A stretch of 64,000 nt of DNA from Yponomeuta sedellus (Eukaryota; Arthropoda; Insecta; Lepidoptera; Yponomeutidae), in assembly GCA_934045075.1 (NCBI GenBank), contig OW203744.1, positions 3,745,501-3,809,500 of the forward strand. Direction: 5' to 3'. Position numbers and translations under genes: made by a program. The notes under the pieces were generated by a model. It saw nothing but the letters and a program-made list of their open reading frames with translations, had not been told where the DNA came from and did not search any database. Shown here in pieces: positions 39,797-50,384 of the stretch; within the stretch, counting starts at the first letter, position 1, and every line of letters begins with the position of its first letter.

Positions 39797-40027
39797 ATTT
39801 TATTTTTAAAACGTAAAACTAATTTATGCCACACCTGGCAATAAAGTGGCTTTATCCGCACGCTGCGCGTACGGAAAAAGCCGCTTTCTGGCCAAGTGTA
39901 GACATAAAAAGATGTACACAATACGGGAGGTAATAAAGAAAGCCCTCGATCGCATATTTACGTCCCTCGCTTGCAGCTCGGGCCGCCAACTTCTGCGATC
40001 TCGGCCTTTCTTTGTATTACCACCCTA
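39797..40027 (-). repeat. Dispersed repeat P, copy 2
   Basis: Reverse complement of 10499-10738, with few differences including the TACGCGCAGCGTGCGG hairpin. Confidence 0.7.
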
Positions 40028-40489
40028 GTTGTGTAATGTACTATTACACTTATATTTGACGTGATTAAACGTTAGGGCGGAACGTTTCGATTAGTGTGCT
40101 GTCAATTATACTGTCTAGGTAAAATTAGAAAAGTTTCAACAAGTTTATTTACGTACTGTTGAACATTTAGTTAAAAACAGCGCATTTTTAAATAACTAAC
40201 CTGGCTAGGCCGTAACTAACTGTCGACCTGGCAGTTGCCTTTTAGTACTTTGCCATACAAAAATAGCGATTGACACCTGTCAACTTGACCTAATTGTCTG
40301 ACATCTTGCATGCTATACAAAAGTGTTTCTTGACCAGCAATAGTTATAACTTTCAAGCTCGTGGAATCCAGTGCAAAGTAAATACAGATCACGCATCTTA
40401 TCGTCAGATCTGTCCGCAGACGTCGTATACGTTGTTTGTCAGCTCGCTGCGAAAAACTAAAAGTGACTTGAGTGAAGACCACCTGCTCT
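40028..40489. other. No gene recognised
   Basis: Unique in the window. An 88-codon minus frame (40216-40482) shows no domain. Confidence 0.4.
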
Positions 40490-40800
40490 CATTACAATAA
40501 CTGACTGTACTCGCCAATTCAGTCTACCCATGACCACCGTAACGCGACATTGCCGAAACGTCAGGAATTAAAGTAATTACGTCACTTACCTAGAAATATG
40601 TACATACCAGTTCCGCCACAAAACCCACTAAACAATTGAATAGTATAGTTGACATAATTAAAACTGTTTTTATACGGATGTATTTTAATTAATAAAATAA
40701 AATTACAATTTGGCAAATTGTAAAAATGAAATAAACGAGCATAAATCCGTAAAAACAGTTTTAATTATGTCCAGCGCTCGTGTTAACCTCAGAAAATAGT
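40490..40800. repeat. Penelope-type 3' noncoding remnants
   Basis: 40497-40595 ('gactgtactcgccaattcag', 'tgccgaaacgtcaggaatta') parallels 50385-50480. 40655-40800 resembles the arms at 17899-18055 and 18112. Confidence 0.6.
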
Positions 40801-40960
40801 ACAGTTTTATTTCTCTGTTTATGAATGCAGGACAGTGTAGACCACAGTTAGCTATCATACCCAGACCGATTCTGTAAAACACTTATTATGCTAAGCAACT
40901 GTCTTTTTTATCACGCATCTATTCTATGTGTACTTATGGAGAGCATTACATTTAATAAGT

Positions 40961-41125
40961 AAAGCGCTCGTGGCCTAGGCGAACCGAGTGATTGGAATCA
41001 ATCACTGGAGTTAAGCAACAACAGGCGCGGTCAGGTGCAGGATGGGGATGCCATCCTGCATCTGACTACCGCTAGTGGCATTTTTCTGAGCGCTTCCGTG
41101 CTTCGCAAGACACTTGAAGCCGTTA
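40961..41125 (+). repeat. 5S-SINE head half
   Basis: AGCGCTCGTGGCCTAGGCG, GAGTTAAGCAACAACAGGCG and CGGTCAGGTGCAGGATGGGG: the clearest 5S-like head. A GATGCCATCCTGCATC insertion follows. Confidence 0.85.
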
Positions 41126-41164
41126 TTTCAGCCACTTCAAGGACGTATATGCATTTTATATTAT

Positions 41165-41340
41165 AAACTGAACAGCAAACGTGCAAAACTCTTCTATGTT
41201 GAAGAAAAACATCGTGAAAAACCTGACACTCTGAGGTGTTCACATAACTCAGCGCTTAAAATTTTCAATTCGCAGGGGCACGCGTGTTAATTGATCCCAT
41301 ACTCTTCCTCCGGGAGAGGGTCTGTGCCGTGCAAAGGGAA
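41165..41340 (+). repeat. SINE-B body
   Basis: 'gaagaaaaacatcgtgaaaa', 'gtgttcacataactcagcgc' and 'ccgggagagggtctgtgccg'. Confidence 0.7.
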
Positions 41341-41345
41341 ATATA

Positions 41346-41839
41346 CAGGGCGTCCCAAAGTTATGGGCCACGAAGGGAAAGTATCTTAAATATCGTAGAT
41401 AGGGTATTTTGCTGAAAGAAAATTTTATGTTATTTTTAAAAGTTTTAGTAATTCTGCATTCAAAGATTTTCTAAAAATGACTTGCCTTGTCTGGGAATCT
41501 AACCGACTTAAATGTAAAAAAAACACCCCTACTTTTATGAGGCCAATCGAAAGAATGGCCAAAAAATTATAACTCTTCTAAAATACCATAGTATTTTAAA
41601 AGAAAGGAACAGCGTGAAATTAATCATTTTAATCAAATTAAAAACATACATGAAACTGTCGTAGTTGTTATTTTAAATTTAAATCGGTGCGATCACAAGG
41701 CAAGTAATTTTTAGAAAATCTTCGAATGCAGAATTACTAACTTTAAAAAAAATAACATAAAGTCTTATTTCAGCAAAATGCCCTATCTACGATATTTAAG
41801 GTACTTTCCCTTCATGGCCCATAACTTTGGGACGCCCTG
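41346..41839. mobile_element. MITE-6, 494 bp with about 150-bp TIRs
   Basis: Flanked by TA. Ends CAGGGCGTCCCAAAGTTATG and the complement. Arms extend past 'gattttctaaaaatgacttg', with small differences. Tc1/mariner-like by TA target and CAGGG ends. Confidence 0.88.
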
Positions 41840-42671
41840 TATACCTAGTCTTCATAAAAAAACCTACAAAAATCCCGGTGTAAGTTTCTCGTCGAATACT
41901 ATCTCTATTTTATTTTATTATTCTTGCTGCCTTAAATAACGTACCCTTTTAGTTTACCAATACCCTCGCTTTGACCTTACTCTGGTCCTGAATAAATCAT
42001 CACTAACATACCGAAGGCACAAGCAGAAATAGCAGCACACAGCCAATCAATCAATAAGCTACAGGAATGACGTAAACGCTTGTCTTACAATTGGTGGCAC
42101 GTGGACCTTTACACACTTGGACTCTACTCCATTACCTTAAGGGTTAGTTTAGAAAGGAAGATTGATTAGCTGACGACTGTTAAGCCCCACGCAAAGTACC
42201 GGCGTGAGCTTGACTGGAAAATGACTGTTGTTAAGTTGTCACTCAGAAATCAAACATGTACCTATTTCAACGTAAAGAATTTACATTCTGTTGTATCAAA
42301 GTAACAGGTTAGCCGCTGCCTTGAACGGCTTGATTATGTAACTTCCCACGTATACATCTATGTGCAAAATAAAATATCTACTGGACCTTGTCGTACAATT
42401 GTGAAGCTCGAAATCACTGTCTCGTACCGGAAATGCGCTATCCACTATGTGTAATATATATTACGCCACGCTGAGCTAAGTAAACATTCCGCTTTCGCAC
42501 ACAGATGTATTGATTATGATTATGTATACGTGAAAGGATACATAATCAAAGTGGTCTAGACGAATTTGCTGCAAAAAGGCAGCGAAAAAAGCTCAATTGT
42601 GACCATGTTTTTAAAACTTAAGGTACAATACCTACAAAGGAGTTTTTATTTATATTTAAGTATGGATCATC
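41840..42671. other. No gene recognised
   Basis: Unique or unassigned sequence. 42570-42600 ('aaaaaggcagcgaaaaaag') shares a short motif with 16610 and 51875. Confidence 0.4.
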
Positions 42672-42840
42672 ATCATCAACCCATTATGTCCCCACCGAGG
42701 GGAACGGGTCTCTTCCCTGAAGAAGTAATAGGCCAAACTCGACAACGGGGGCCAATTCCGGATTGGTGGAGGCTTGCAAGCCTTGTCAGAAGTTTTCAAG
42801 CCGTTCTAAGGCCTCTGACTTGGCTTAACGACTACTATCT
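42672..42840 (-). repeat. 5S-SINE 3' half
   Basis: Complement of 'gtcgttaagccaagtcagag' through 'ggacataatgggttgatg'. Confidence 0.8.
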
Positions 42841-43069
42841 AGTTATGATTAGTTTATTTTATTTAGGATTTTAATGTGGTTTATTTTATTTTTCATCATT
42901 TATGAACTTGTGTCAATATTTAGAAATTGTAAATAAAATGACGTTTAAAGAGAAAAAAAGTAGGAAAAGTGAAAGTGAACGTGAAGTTGTCTTCATTGCT
43001 AACGAATATTAAATAAAGTACGATAACTGAAATAAATTTAAAAAAACTAATCTTGGCTAAAGGCCTTAC
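42841..43069. other. AT-rich flank of candidate exon
   Basis: No gene or repeat recognised. Confidence 0.35.
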
Positions 43070-43156
43070 CTCAGCTTAAAGTCGTCAGGGAACATGATCC
43101 ACTGGCGATGCTGATTTTCAGCAAAGGCCTTAGATGTTAAGTTGGAGATACAGACG
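43070..43156 (-). CDS. Candidate internal exon of an unknown host gene
   Basis: 87 bp bounded by acceptor TTTTCTTCTGCGCTCAG and donor CTGAG/GTAAGG. One frame is open: VCISNLTSKAFAENQHRQWI then MFPDDFKLR, entered and left in phase 2, so the exon is symmetric. The segment lies in a repeat-poor island. I do not recognise the family. It could belong with 15596-15725 and 54721-54738 in one minus-strand gene, but nothing proves it. Confidence 0.5.
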
Positions 43157-43589
43157 CTGAGCGCAGAAGAAAAGATTTCATGTTAGTTGAAAACAAAAGC
43201 AGAATGAGTATTCTGCGCACAAACAATTTAAATTTTAAGCACCGAGGTAAGTGAACACCTCCGAAATGCGGCTTTTCTCGCGACGTTTTACTAGACGGCT
43301 GGCGAAATATAAAAACACAAATAATTCTACTACTTACAAAAGAGACACAGCACCCTTTCACAAACTAATGAAGGCGAAAATTGCCAAAAAAAAACCTTTT
43401 AAAATTCAACGCATAGGACGACGCCATAAGCAACAAATTAGGCGCTTTTGTGACGCCAAAAAAGGGTCCGAAAGCGCTTTTTTATTGTTATACTATATAG
43501 ACCCAGCCATGGGTTCAGCAAACACGGTTCTCTATTCCGAGAAAACACGTCACTGCGTCAATTAGGGTCGATTAGACCAACTAAACTTT
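43157..43589. other. Unassigned; one 104-codon plus frame
   Basis: The frame at 43251-43565 (start MNTSEMRLFSRRFTRRLAKY) is very basic but shows no recognisable domain, and has no start or splice support. Probably chance. Confidence 0.3.
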
Positions 43590-43775
43590 GTGCCAGGATC
43601 AACTAATGTTGTAATAAATTTACTCCCTCCATTTTAATCTTGGTATAATTTGTTGCATTCTACGTTTTGGCACAAAGTGTACTTTACACATTTTTTGAAC
43701 CGCGATCCAGTCAAACTTAGTAGGTATATCTTCAGGGATTTTATTATAAAAACTTATACAAGGTCATACAAGGTG
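43590..43775 (-). pseudogene. LINE-J C-terminal fragment
   Basis: Minus strand: YNKIPEDIPTKFDWIAVQKM then CKVHFVPKR, the same region as KIPEDILSLPESRFKKYVK at 19300. Frame intact only briefly. Confidence 0.65.
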
Positions 43776-43975
43776 TGTAGGAAGTCTGCAAATATTTTTT
43801 AAGTATTTGTATGTAGGTACTTAGCATATAAGAAAACTTTAATTTGAAAAACCAAGAGCATCTGCAAACAAATTATTATGCAGTTTGGCTGGAACTTCTG
43901 TATTTTTTTTGTATTTTTAATTATTTTCAATATCATAAACGTCTTCAATCAATCAATTCAGATTATTTATCGATT

Positions 43976-44167
43976 TAGTTAGAATATTTTCGGGGCTTAA
44001 TGGCATAGTAATTTATTGTTATTTTACCTCGACGTTAATCCCGAAGATGCGAACGGGTGCCAGCCATCAGTTTTCTCGTGACCACGATGACTGTAACGTC
44101 GTCAAAACGTCGAGGTAAAATAGCAATAAATTACTACGCGACTAAGCCCCGAAAATATTCTAACTAT
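43976..44167. repeat. Inverted repeat, Penelope-type noncoding sequence
   Basis: Arms 'gttagaatattttcggggct' and the complement, continuing to 'attttacctcgacgtt' and the complement, with about 60 bp between. The motif GTCAAAACGTCGAGG parallels the GAAACGTCGG motif elsewhere. Confidence 0.75.
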
Positions 44168-44376
44168 GTGTTCAAGTCGCGAAAGTTTAAAATATGTTAT
44201 TTATCGATTTATTCCAAGATTAGCGCTTATACCAGTTTGGTCAAATCGGCCCTTAAGCGTGATTTTTATGATCATTTTTGGTGCGAGTCGAAGTCAGTTA
44301 CTGGAAACTGCTGCTGGATACGAGATTTAAATTCAATACTTCACAACGTGTAATAAAATATGCGCACTCAACACAT

Positions 44377-44985
44377 CGCACTAATATTATAAAGGCGAAA
44401 GTTTGTGAGCGTGTACGTTTGTTTGTTACTCCTTCACGTCTAAACGGCTGGAGCGTTTTTAATAAAATTTGGTACAGAGTTAGCTAAGGAACAAATTTAA
44501 AGAACCTATTTAGAGGCTAAAAATTTTACCCATGCCGGGATTCGAACCCGCAACCTCTGGCTATCCGTGCCAGCGCTCTACCAATTGAGCCAATGGGCGA
44601 CTCACGGCATCAGTGAAATTTCGAACCTCTTTACACTATTCTCTGTATTACGTACAGGCAGCGACATCTGACTTAAGCAAATTGCATTACTTACAGCCCC
44701 GACTACCTACTTTGCAGTTAGGTTTAACATCGGAACGATATCACTGTACCCACATGATTATACTATTTTTATTTTTAATGCACTAACCCGTGCTAAGGAA
44801 CAAATTTAAAAACCTATTTAGAGGCTAAAAATTTCATGCCGGGTGAAATTTTTAGCCTCTAAATAGGTTTTTAAATTTGTTCCTTAGCACGGGTTAGTGC
44901 ATTAAAAATAAAAATAGTATAAAAGAGTTAGCTGACACCCTGAATTAACACAAAGGCTACGTTTTACTGCGGGAAAATATCTCGA
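44377..44985 (+). repeat. Dispersed repeat split by a TLF insertion
   Basis: 'attataaaggcgaaagtttg' to 'ttggtacagagttagct' continues after the TLF as 'gagttagctgacaccctgaa'. A common lepidopteran-style repeat, here serving as the target. Confidence 0.7.
44486..44923 (-). mobile_element. TLF insertion with fold-back end and target duplication
   Basis: AGAGTTAGCT occurs at 44476-44485 and 44924-44933. The insert is an antisense tail plus tRNA-like core plus unit to 'atgattatactattttta', then a second antisense tail to 'aaaaatttcatgccggg'. It then turns into a sense tail ending AAAAATAGTATA. Confidence 0.88.
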
Positions 44986-45141
44986 AGATACTATGTCGAA
45001 AGAGGTGTTACGAGAATATCTCTTTCGCTACATCAATATTCATTAGATTAGTCGTTGCATGCACGCTCGTCAGTTTCGGGTACTTTTATCTTGCCCTTTG
45101 AAAAACAGGATTCAAATTATGGAACGCGATTCCAAAAAAGA

Positions 45142-45210
45142 CTATGGCCTATACCTTCCTTAGGGAAGAGACCCGTGTCGCTCGGTGGGTACATAATGGG
45201 TTAATAATGA
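45142..45210 (+). repeat. 5S-SINE 3' fragment
   Basis: 'ctatggcctataccttcctt' to 'ggtacataatgggttaataa'. Confidence 0.7.
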
Positions 45211-45237
45211 TGATGATTATATTATTTTTAATGCACT

Positions 45238-46521
45238 AATCAAACTACATAACATTGCACCATTTATAACTATTTGGAAATTTGTGACATGAAAAACACA
45301 CCATTGTCAAACACAAGGTACTTACGCCAACATAAACCATACATACTCGTAGGTAATATGCGGGCTTAGAAAAGACGCATTTGTTTCACTATACATTCCT
45401 AGGGTTTAGTTTAAGTTAAGTAATACTTTTAAAACCTATTAAGAGGCTGAAAATTTCACCCCTGCCGGGACTCGAACCTGCGACCTCTGGCTATCCGTGC
45501 CAGCGCTCTTCAAACTGAGCTCATGGGCGACTAACCAGCATCAGTGAAATTTCGAACCTCTTTACAATACTCTCTTTATTACGTACAGGCAGATACGATG
45601 TTTTAGATTTGAGTTTGAGTTTATCGGAGTATTTCACCGCGTCTTTCGTCCAAATGGATAACGAAACATAGATGCGCGTTGTACAGGAGAAGGTTGAATA
45701 GAGGCATTGTGCCATAGAGATTGATATGGACAATGTGGGAAATGTGACCTTTATTCAGGGGGATATTTGTGTCCGCCAATACGCGAGGAAACTCCCGGTA
45801 TCTTTTCTCTATGGTGAACGAATTTGTAATTTTTTTATGTTCTAACCACATAGTGTACTAACTGAAATCTAACTGTTAAAAACAGATGGCCTTGCTAAAA
45901 AATAAGTTATACACTCTGAATAACTATTTGACGTATATAAATTTAAACTGGTTTAATCGCATTTAGCTTACGAATAACCAGTTTGTCAGACCTCGCATAA
46001 CGGCTGTATGCACAGCTCAATTCAATTCTATTCCTAATTAATAGCTACCCTAAGGATTCTGCCAATGTCAAGATTTGGAGATAGCGACTATACACAGCTC
46101 AGAACCTTTATTAGTAAGGGCAATACAGTATTACTTAATTATATTCTTTATAATGCAGTAACCCGTGCTAAGGATTTTAAAAACCTATTTAAGTATTGTA
46201 AAGAGGTTCAAAATTTCACTGATGCCGGTGAGCCGCCCATGAGCTCAGTTGAAAGAGCGCGGGCACGGATAGCCAGAGGTCGCGGGTTCGAATCCCGGCA
46301 TGGGTGGAATTTTTAGCCGCTAAATAGGTTTTAAAAGTATTACTTAACTTGAACTAAACCCTAGGAATGTATAGTAAAACAAATGCGTCTTTTCTAAGCC
46401 CGCATATTACCTATGTATGGTTTATGTTGGCGTAAGTACCTTGTGTTTGACAATAGTGTATTTTTCATGTCACAAATTTCCAAATAGTTATAAATGGTGA
46501 AATGTTAGGTAGTTTGATTAA
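45238..46521. repeat. Large inverted repeat, arms about 350 bp
   Basis: Left arm 45238-45597 and right arm 46175-46521 are reverse complements: 'ccatttataactatttggaa', 'gtacttacgccaacataaac' and their complements. Both arms end inward in a TLF (cores 45458-45530 minus and 46236-46308 plus). The left arm has an extra ACTCGTA near 45350. The central 45600-46150 holds a 76-codon minus frame (MWLEHKKITNSFTIEKRYRE) that I do not recognise. Confidence 0.85.
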
Positions 46522-46590
46522 GGAATAATTAATATATACTGTGTAAATGTTAGTTGGACCTATGTTTATGATTAAATAAAGGAATTTGAA

Positions 46591-46698
46591 ATGAAAAAAT
46601 ACTCGTTTGAAGACTGCGCCCGAAAACTAAACACATACAATGTGAATTTCGACAAGCTGGTATCTATGGTGGAAAAATACCTCCAGAACACATTTTAA
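46591..46698 (+). CDS. Short frame, possible terminal exon
   Basis: MKKYSFEDCARKLNTYNVNF then DKLVSMVEKYLQNTF and stop, 35 residues, followed about 100 bp later by AATAAAATAAATAA. Codon choice looks protein-like, but no clear splice acceptor precedes it and no family is recognised. Could be a transposon remnant. Confidence 0.3.
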   Translation: MKKYSFEDCARKLNTYNVNFDKLVSMVEKYLQNTF

Positions 46699-46984
46699 AA
46701 TTAACTATTTAATGCTTTATCACTTAGAAAAAATTAGTCCGTAATTTTTTGCCCTTTGTTTAGTTTAGATTTGCTAACTTATTGCATTTTTATGCATTAA
46801 TAAAATAAATAATCTCCACTCCGACACCACAAGGATTGATGGAAGAATTCTCTGACAGAAATAAGTTCGCCTTAGTACATGTATTTTCGCTAGTTAGCAC
46901 TCCGAAGTGCCTTAAATAATCCAATATATCTGTAATAATATTTTCATACTTTTAAGAAAATAAACTTTTCACACTTTTTGTTCT

Positions 46985-47070
46985 TTTTATTATTATTATT
47001 ATCATTAATAATACGTTTATTGCACTTGTGGCGGACTTAATGCTATAAGCATTTCCTACCAGCCAACCTT
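46985..47070 (-). repeat. LINE tail, minus strand
   Basis: ATTATTATTATTATC then 'cgtttattgcacttgtggcg' and 'gcatttcctaccagccaacc'. Confidence 0.6.
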
Positions 47071-47189
47071 ATCAGCTGTAGACTGCAGCTGTCTTTGTGA
47101 CAGCAGAAAGTAGCATACATACATCGTTTCACATGAGTAGGGTACTGAGTTTTCTCTATAAATATTGTCGGTTTTAAATGTTTCACTTT

Positions 47190-47402
47190 AACATAACATA
47201 CATAACATAACATTTACAAGCACATACTTGGCTTCTGGCCCCACACTAGGATACCCTGTGTCGTGGGAACCAGAAACAACGACATCACAAACATGTACAC
47301 ATCCAAGACCTGGGCTTTTTTTTTATGTTCCCAGCCGGGATTCGAACCCGGGACCTCTTGCATGGCAGGCAGATGCGCTACCGCTACGCCACAGAGGTCG
47401 TC
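47190..47402 (-). repeat. SINE-A, full length
   Basis: Head GACCTCTGTGGCGTAGCGG, B box CCCGGGTTCGAATCCCGG, intact body and tail with ATGTTATGTATGTTATG. Confidence 0.87.
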
Positions 47403-47473
47403 AACCAACGTCAACGTCCACATGATAGCATTGTAAAATACCTTTTGGGACAGTAGTATAATAATAATACTAT

Positions 47474-47543
47474 AATCAGATTAGTCATTATACTCTTAGA
47501 TATTAGTCATTATACCCTTAGAGTATAATGACTAATCTGATTG
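47474..47543. repeat. Hairpin inside the inverted repeat
   Basis: AATCAGATTAGTCATTATAC and its complement flank a spacer that repeats ATTAGTCATTATAC once more. Confidence 0.8.
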
Positions 47544-47777
47544 AACTAACTATAGGTAACATAATTGTTTATTTAAGCACAAATAAAGTTAATCTGATTG
47601 CCTTAGTCACATAGCCTGACTCCTGACCTAGTCAGGAAAATGTATCTCAGGAGTTACTACTGTCCTAAAACGTATTTACAATGCTATCATGTGGAATGTG
47701 AAACATTTAAAACCGACAATCTTTATAGAGAAAACTCAGCACCCTACTCTTAGAGCCATTGCCTAGGATGACTTACA

Positions 47778-47975
47778 GAAAAAAGCAGATGATCATGCTC
47801 TTCCACTAATAAAGGGAAATTTCCCGCCAAGCATATCGCCTGGGAACGGCCGGTCCGACTGTTGTTGGTTGGACGTTATATTGATGGTATATCATTGAAA
47901 CACTTTGATTCCGCGATGCAGGAATGCTGGAGTTTGTAGTGCGCGCGCAGAGTTGACATATGCTCCCTACAGACT
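47778..47975 (+). repeat. Dispersed repeat R, copy 2
   Basis: Matches 21208-21405 closely ('gcgatgcaggaatgctggag'). Confidence 0.65.
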
Positions 47976-48535
47976 TAGGAATCGCGTTTTGTGACGTTTA
48001 TGAGAGCAGAATATATTTTTCTCCTTTGTAGTATCAGCGGAGTTTTAGGGCTCATACAGTAATTTAATTTATTCGACCATAAATGTAAGTCTGTTTAAAT
48101 TTTAATGTTAACAGACAAGCAAGTAGAGTGTCGATAAAACAACGTAGATCTCTGGCGATAGAGGTATTTTATTGGGGGTATTTAGTGTGCCTATTTCCGA
48201 TAAAAGATGCCGACACGTGCTGCGTCGGTATAAATCTCCAGCAGGTGGCGCTAGGTGTCAAGTTGAAGAAGGTAGTTGCGCCAACAGCTTGCATTTTCGC
48301 GAAAACACCCTACTCACGTGGACGCAGCGCGTTTGAATTGCGTTTATAGGTAAGCGGTCCTGGACGATGGTTCTTAGATGTGGTATTTTTTTAAACATTT
48401 CTGGCTAATATATTATACACTTTTGCCACATTTTTCGTCACAATTGCACCTTTTTTCAATATTTGCTAAAGTCAGTCTCAATTCTCCCAATGAATTATTT
48501 TTGTCACGTAGTGTTTTCTTCTTTCATTTGCCCAC
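47976..48535. other. No gene; one GC-richer island
   Basis: 48130-48350 is GC-richer, with GTCGGTATAAATC near 48225 and TATAG/GTAAGC at 48350, a possible promoter and donor. Support is weak. Confidence 0.3.
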
Positions 48536-48600
48536 TTCTTCTTCTTCTTCAGGCTATATTATGTAGTCCACTGCTGGACATAGCCATTGGCCCTTAGAAG
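48536..48600 (-). repeat. RTE 3' end fragment
   Basis: Complement of 'ggctatgtccagcagtggac' and TATAGCCTGAAGAAGAAG. Confidence 0.7.
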
Positions 48601-49109
48601 GTCTTATACGTCTGCGCGCAGACTTATTCTACAATAAATTAATTCAGCGCGTTCATGCAGTTGTACTCCAATGCACTAACAGAATCTAGGCTCAGGCAAA
48701 GTTACTATATAACAGCCCCGGTACCCAACCCAAGTGGCACGAGGTATAATAATAATTAACTTTGTCAGTCTGTCTGTGCGCTCGCAACTGTTTGTTTTAT
48801 ATAATTAGGTGGTGAGAGCAGCACTGCGCGCCTCCTGTTTCATTAACTAGACTAGACGGTAGTTTGAATAGACTAATTGGTAACACGTTATGCGGCGACA
48901 CCAAGTGACACCCCTTTGTTCAACAAACGCACGTATTACGTTCGCTCTAAGAGCTACTGTGCTGAACGCAGGGCGAATGCCTGTCCCATATTTTCGTTGT
49001 AAAGTCGCCCGTAAAGTAACTGAGTAGGAGTGCACGCGAGCGATGGGTAGTGTACACGTAGTACGAAATTAGTCAACTAAATTAACCCAACTGTGACCCT
49101 GCTGTGCAG
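48601..49109. other. No gene recognised
   Basis: Unassigned sequence. Confidence 0.35.
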
Positions 49110-49215
49110 TAATTAATACACACACACACCCACACACCCACACACACACACACACACACAAACACACCCTTACACATATATACACACACATACACACACA
49201 CACGCACACACATGA
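49110..49215. repeat. Imperfect (CA)n microsatellite
   Basis: CA repeats with CCA, ATA and GCA interruptions. Confidence 0.9.
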
Positions 49216-49944
49216 CATCAGACTCGTACACACATCTTCGCTCAATATATTTCTTATGTCAATACCCTTAATAAATGTAAAAGTTTATGAAGGTGTTTGT
49301 TACTCAATTAAGCAATAACGGTGGAACGGAATAATATGAAACTTGGCATACAGATAAACAAAGATCTGAATTGAGACATAGGACTTGATATTCCGGTAAT
49401 GCGTTCCCGTGGGGGATAATATTTTATTATTACTGTAACCTTAATTCAAGCCAAACGACAAATGACGGCTGAGATACGAGTAATACCAAGTTATTGAGTC
49501 TTCTGTCTCCCAAGCTCGAAAAATTTGGTTACGAACGTGGCTGAAGGGAAAAAAACTATACTATTATCTTCTTTAACTCTTCGGTCATCTTCATCCAGCC
49601 GCTGCCACAAAATGCCACGAGCGCTTCTGAAATAGATGAAACTGTGAAAGTGTAAATACACCCTTTCACAAATACACTCCACAAAAAGAGCCCAGCGTCG
49701 GTCTCGTAGACGAATGGACGTATCATTTCGTTAACACGGAAAAATGGGACAAATTTCGCGGACAAATAGCACCCATATCAGTATTCCGACCATGACAACC
49801 GATACGCACAGAATGTTGGATGAAATATAGCTTACATTTAGGGTCATATTAATAGACCAGTCGCTGTTAGATATTAAATACTAATAATAGGCTACTAACA
49901 AAACACTAGTCAAGTAGTTCCTGATGATTCGCGATACTAAGGCC
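49216..49944. other. No gene recognised
   Basis: The minus frames at 49491-49765 cross 'agaagcgctcgtggcatttt' (complement), which shares its first bases with 5S-SINE heads, so the stretch is probably an old repeat. Confidence 0.4.
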
Positions 49945-50117
49945 CTGTTTCACAATGTTCAAATAAAGTTCCAGATAAGCTATCCGCGACCAGGGCTGCC
50001 GTTTGTTTTAAATTTAAATAAATTTTCCTGTATTGCGTGTGTTCGTTTATGGATTTAAATTTAGAACAAACGGCAGCCCTGGATGCGGATAGCTTATCCG
50101 GAACTTTATCTGCAGAT
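49945..50117. mobile_element. MITE-4, copy 2, right end lost
   Basis: Left end CTGTTTCACAATGTTCAAAT. The right side stops at CTGCAGATT where MITE-3 begins. Confidence 0.78.
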
Positions 50118-50334
50118 TAGCTTTTAGAATATACCTCGGGCCCTAGAGTAGGCTTCGGTTTTCGCCGAAAGCACACGAATGTAATACTATTTCCTGCTCT
50201 GTATAAAAATTTTCATCACTATTTTGAAAAGTTTTTCGAAATTAAGTGTCATATTAGTTCGATATTTCTATTTGACGAATGTATCCGATTCTATCCGATA
50301 GTATCCGAGGTATAATCTAAAAGCTGACAGACTG
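50118..50334. mobile_element. MITE-3, left end truncated
   Basis: 'agcttttagaatatacctcg' to AGCTGACAGACTG before TA. This is the uninterrupted reference for the copy split by the LINE. Confidence 0.82.
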
Positions 50335-50384
50335 TACATATTTGTATTTATAAAAAACGGGTCAATCGCGATTATTTTTGAGGT

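Larger units (their letters stand above)
47133..47752. repeat. Inverted repeat with SINE-A in one arm
   Basis: Left arm 47133-47186 plus 47419-47455; right arm 47655-47752. 'gtcggttttaaatgtttcac' and its complement, and 'ccacatgatagcattgta' and its complement, match. Only the left arm is interrupted, by about 232 bp that include SINE-A. Confidence 0.8.

Noticed and set aside
40961..41125. Functional 5S rRNA gene
   Set aside because: Only the internal promoter region is similar; the remaining 5S sequence is absent.
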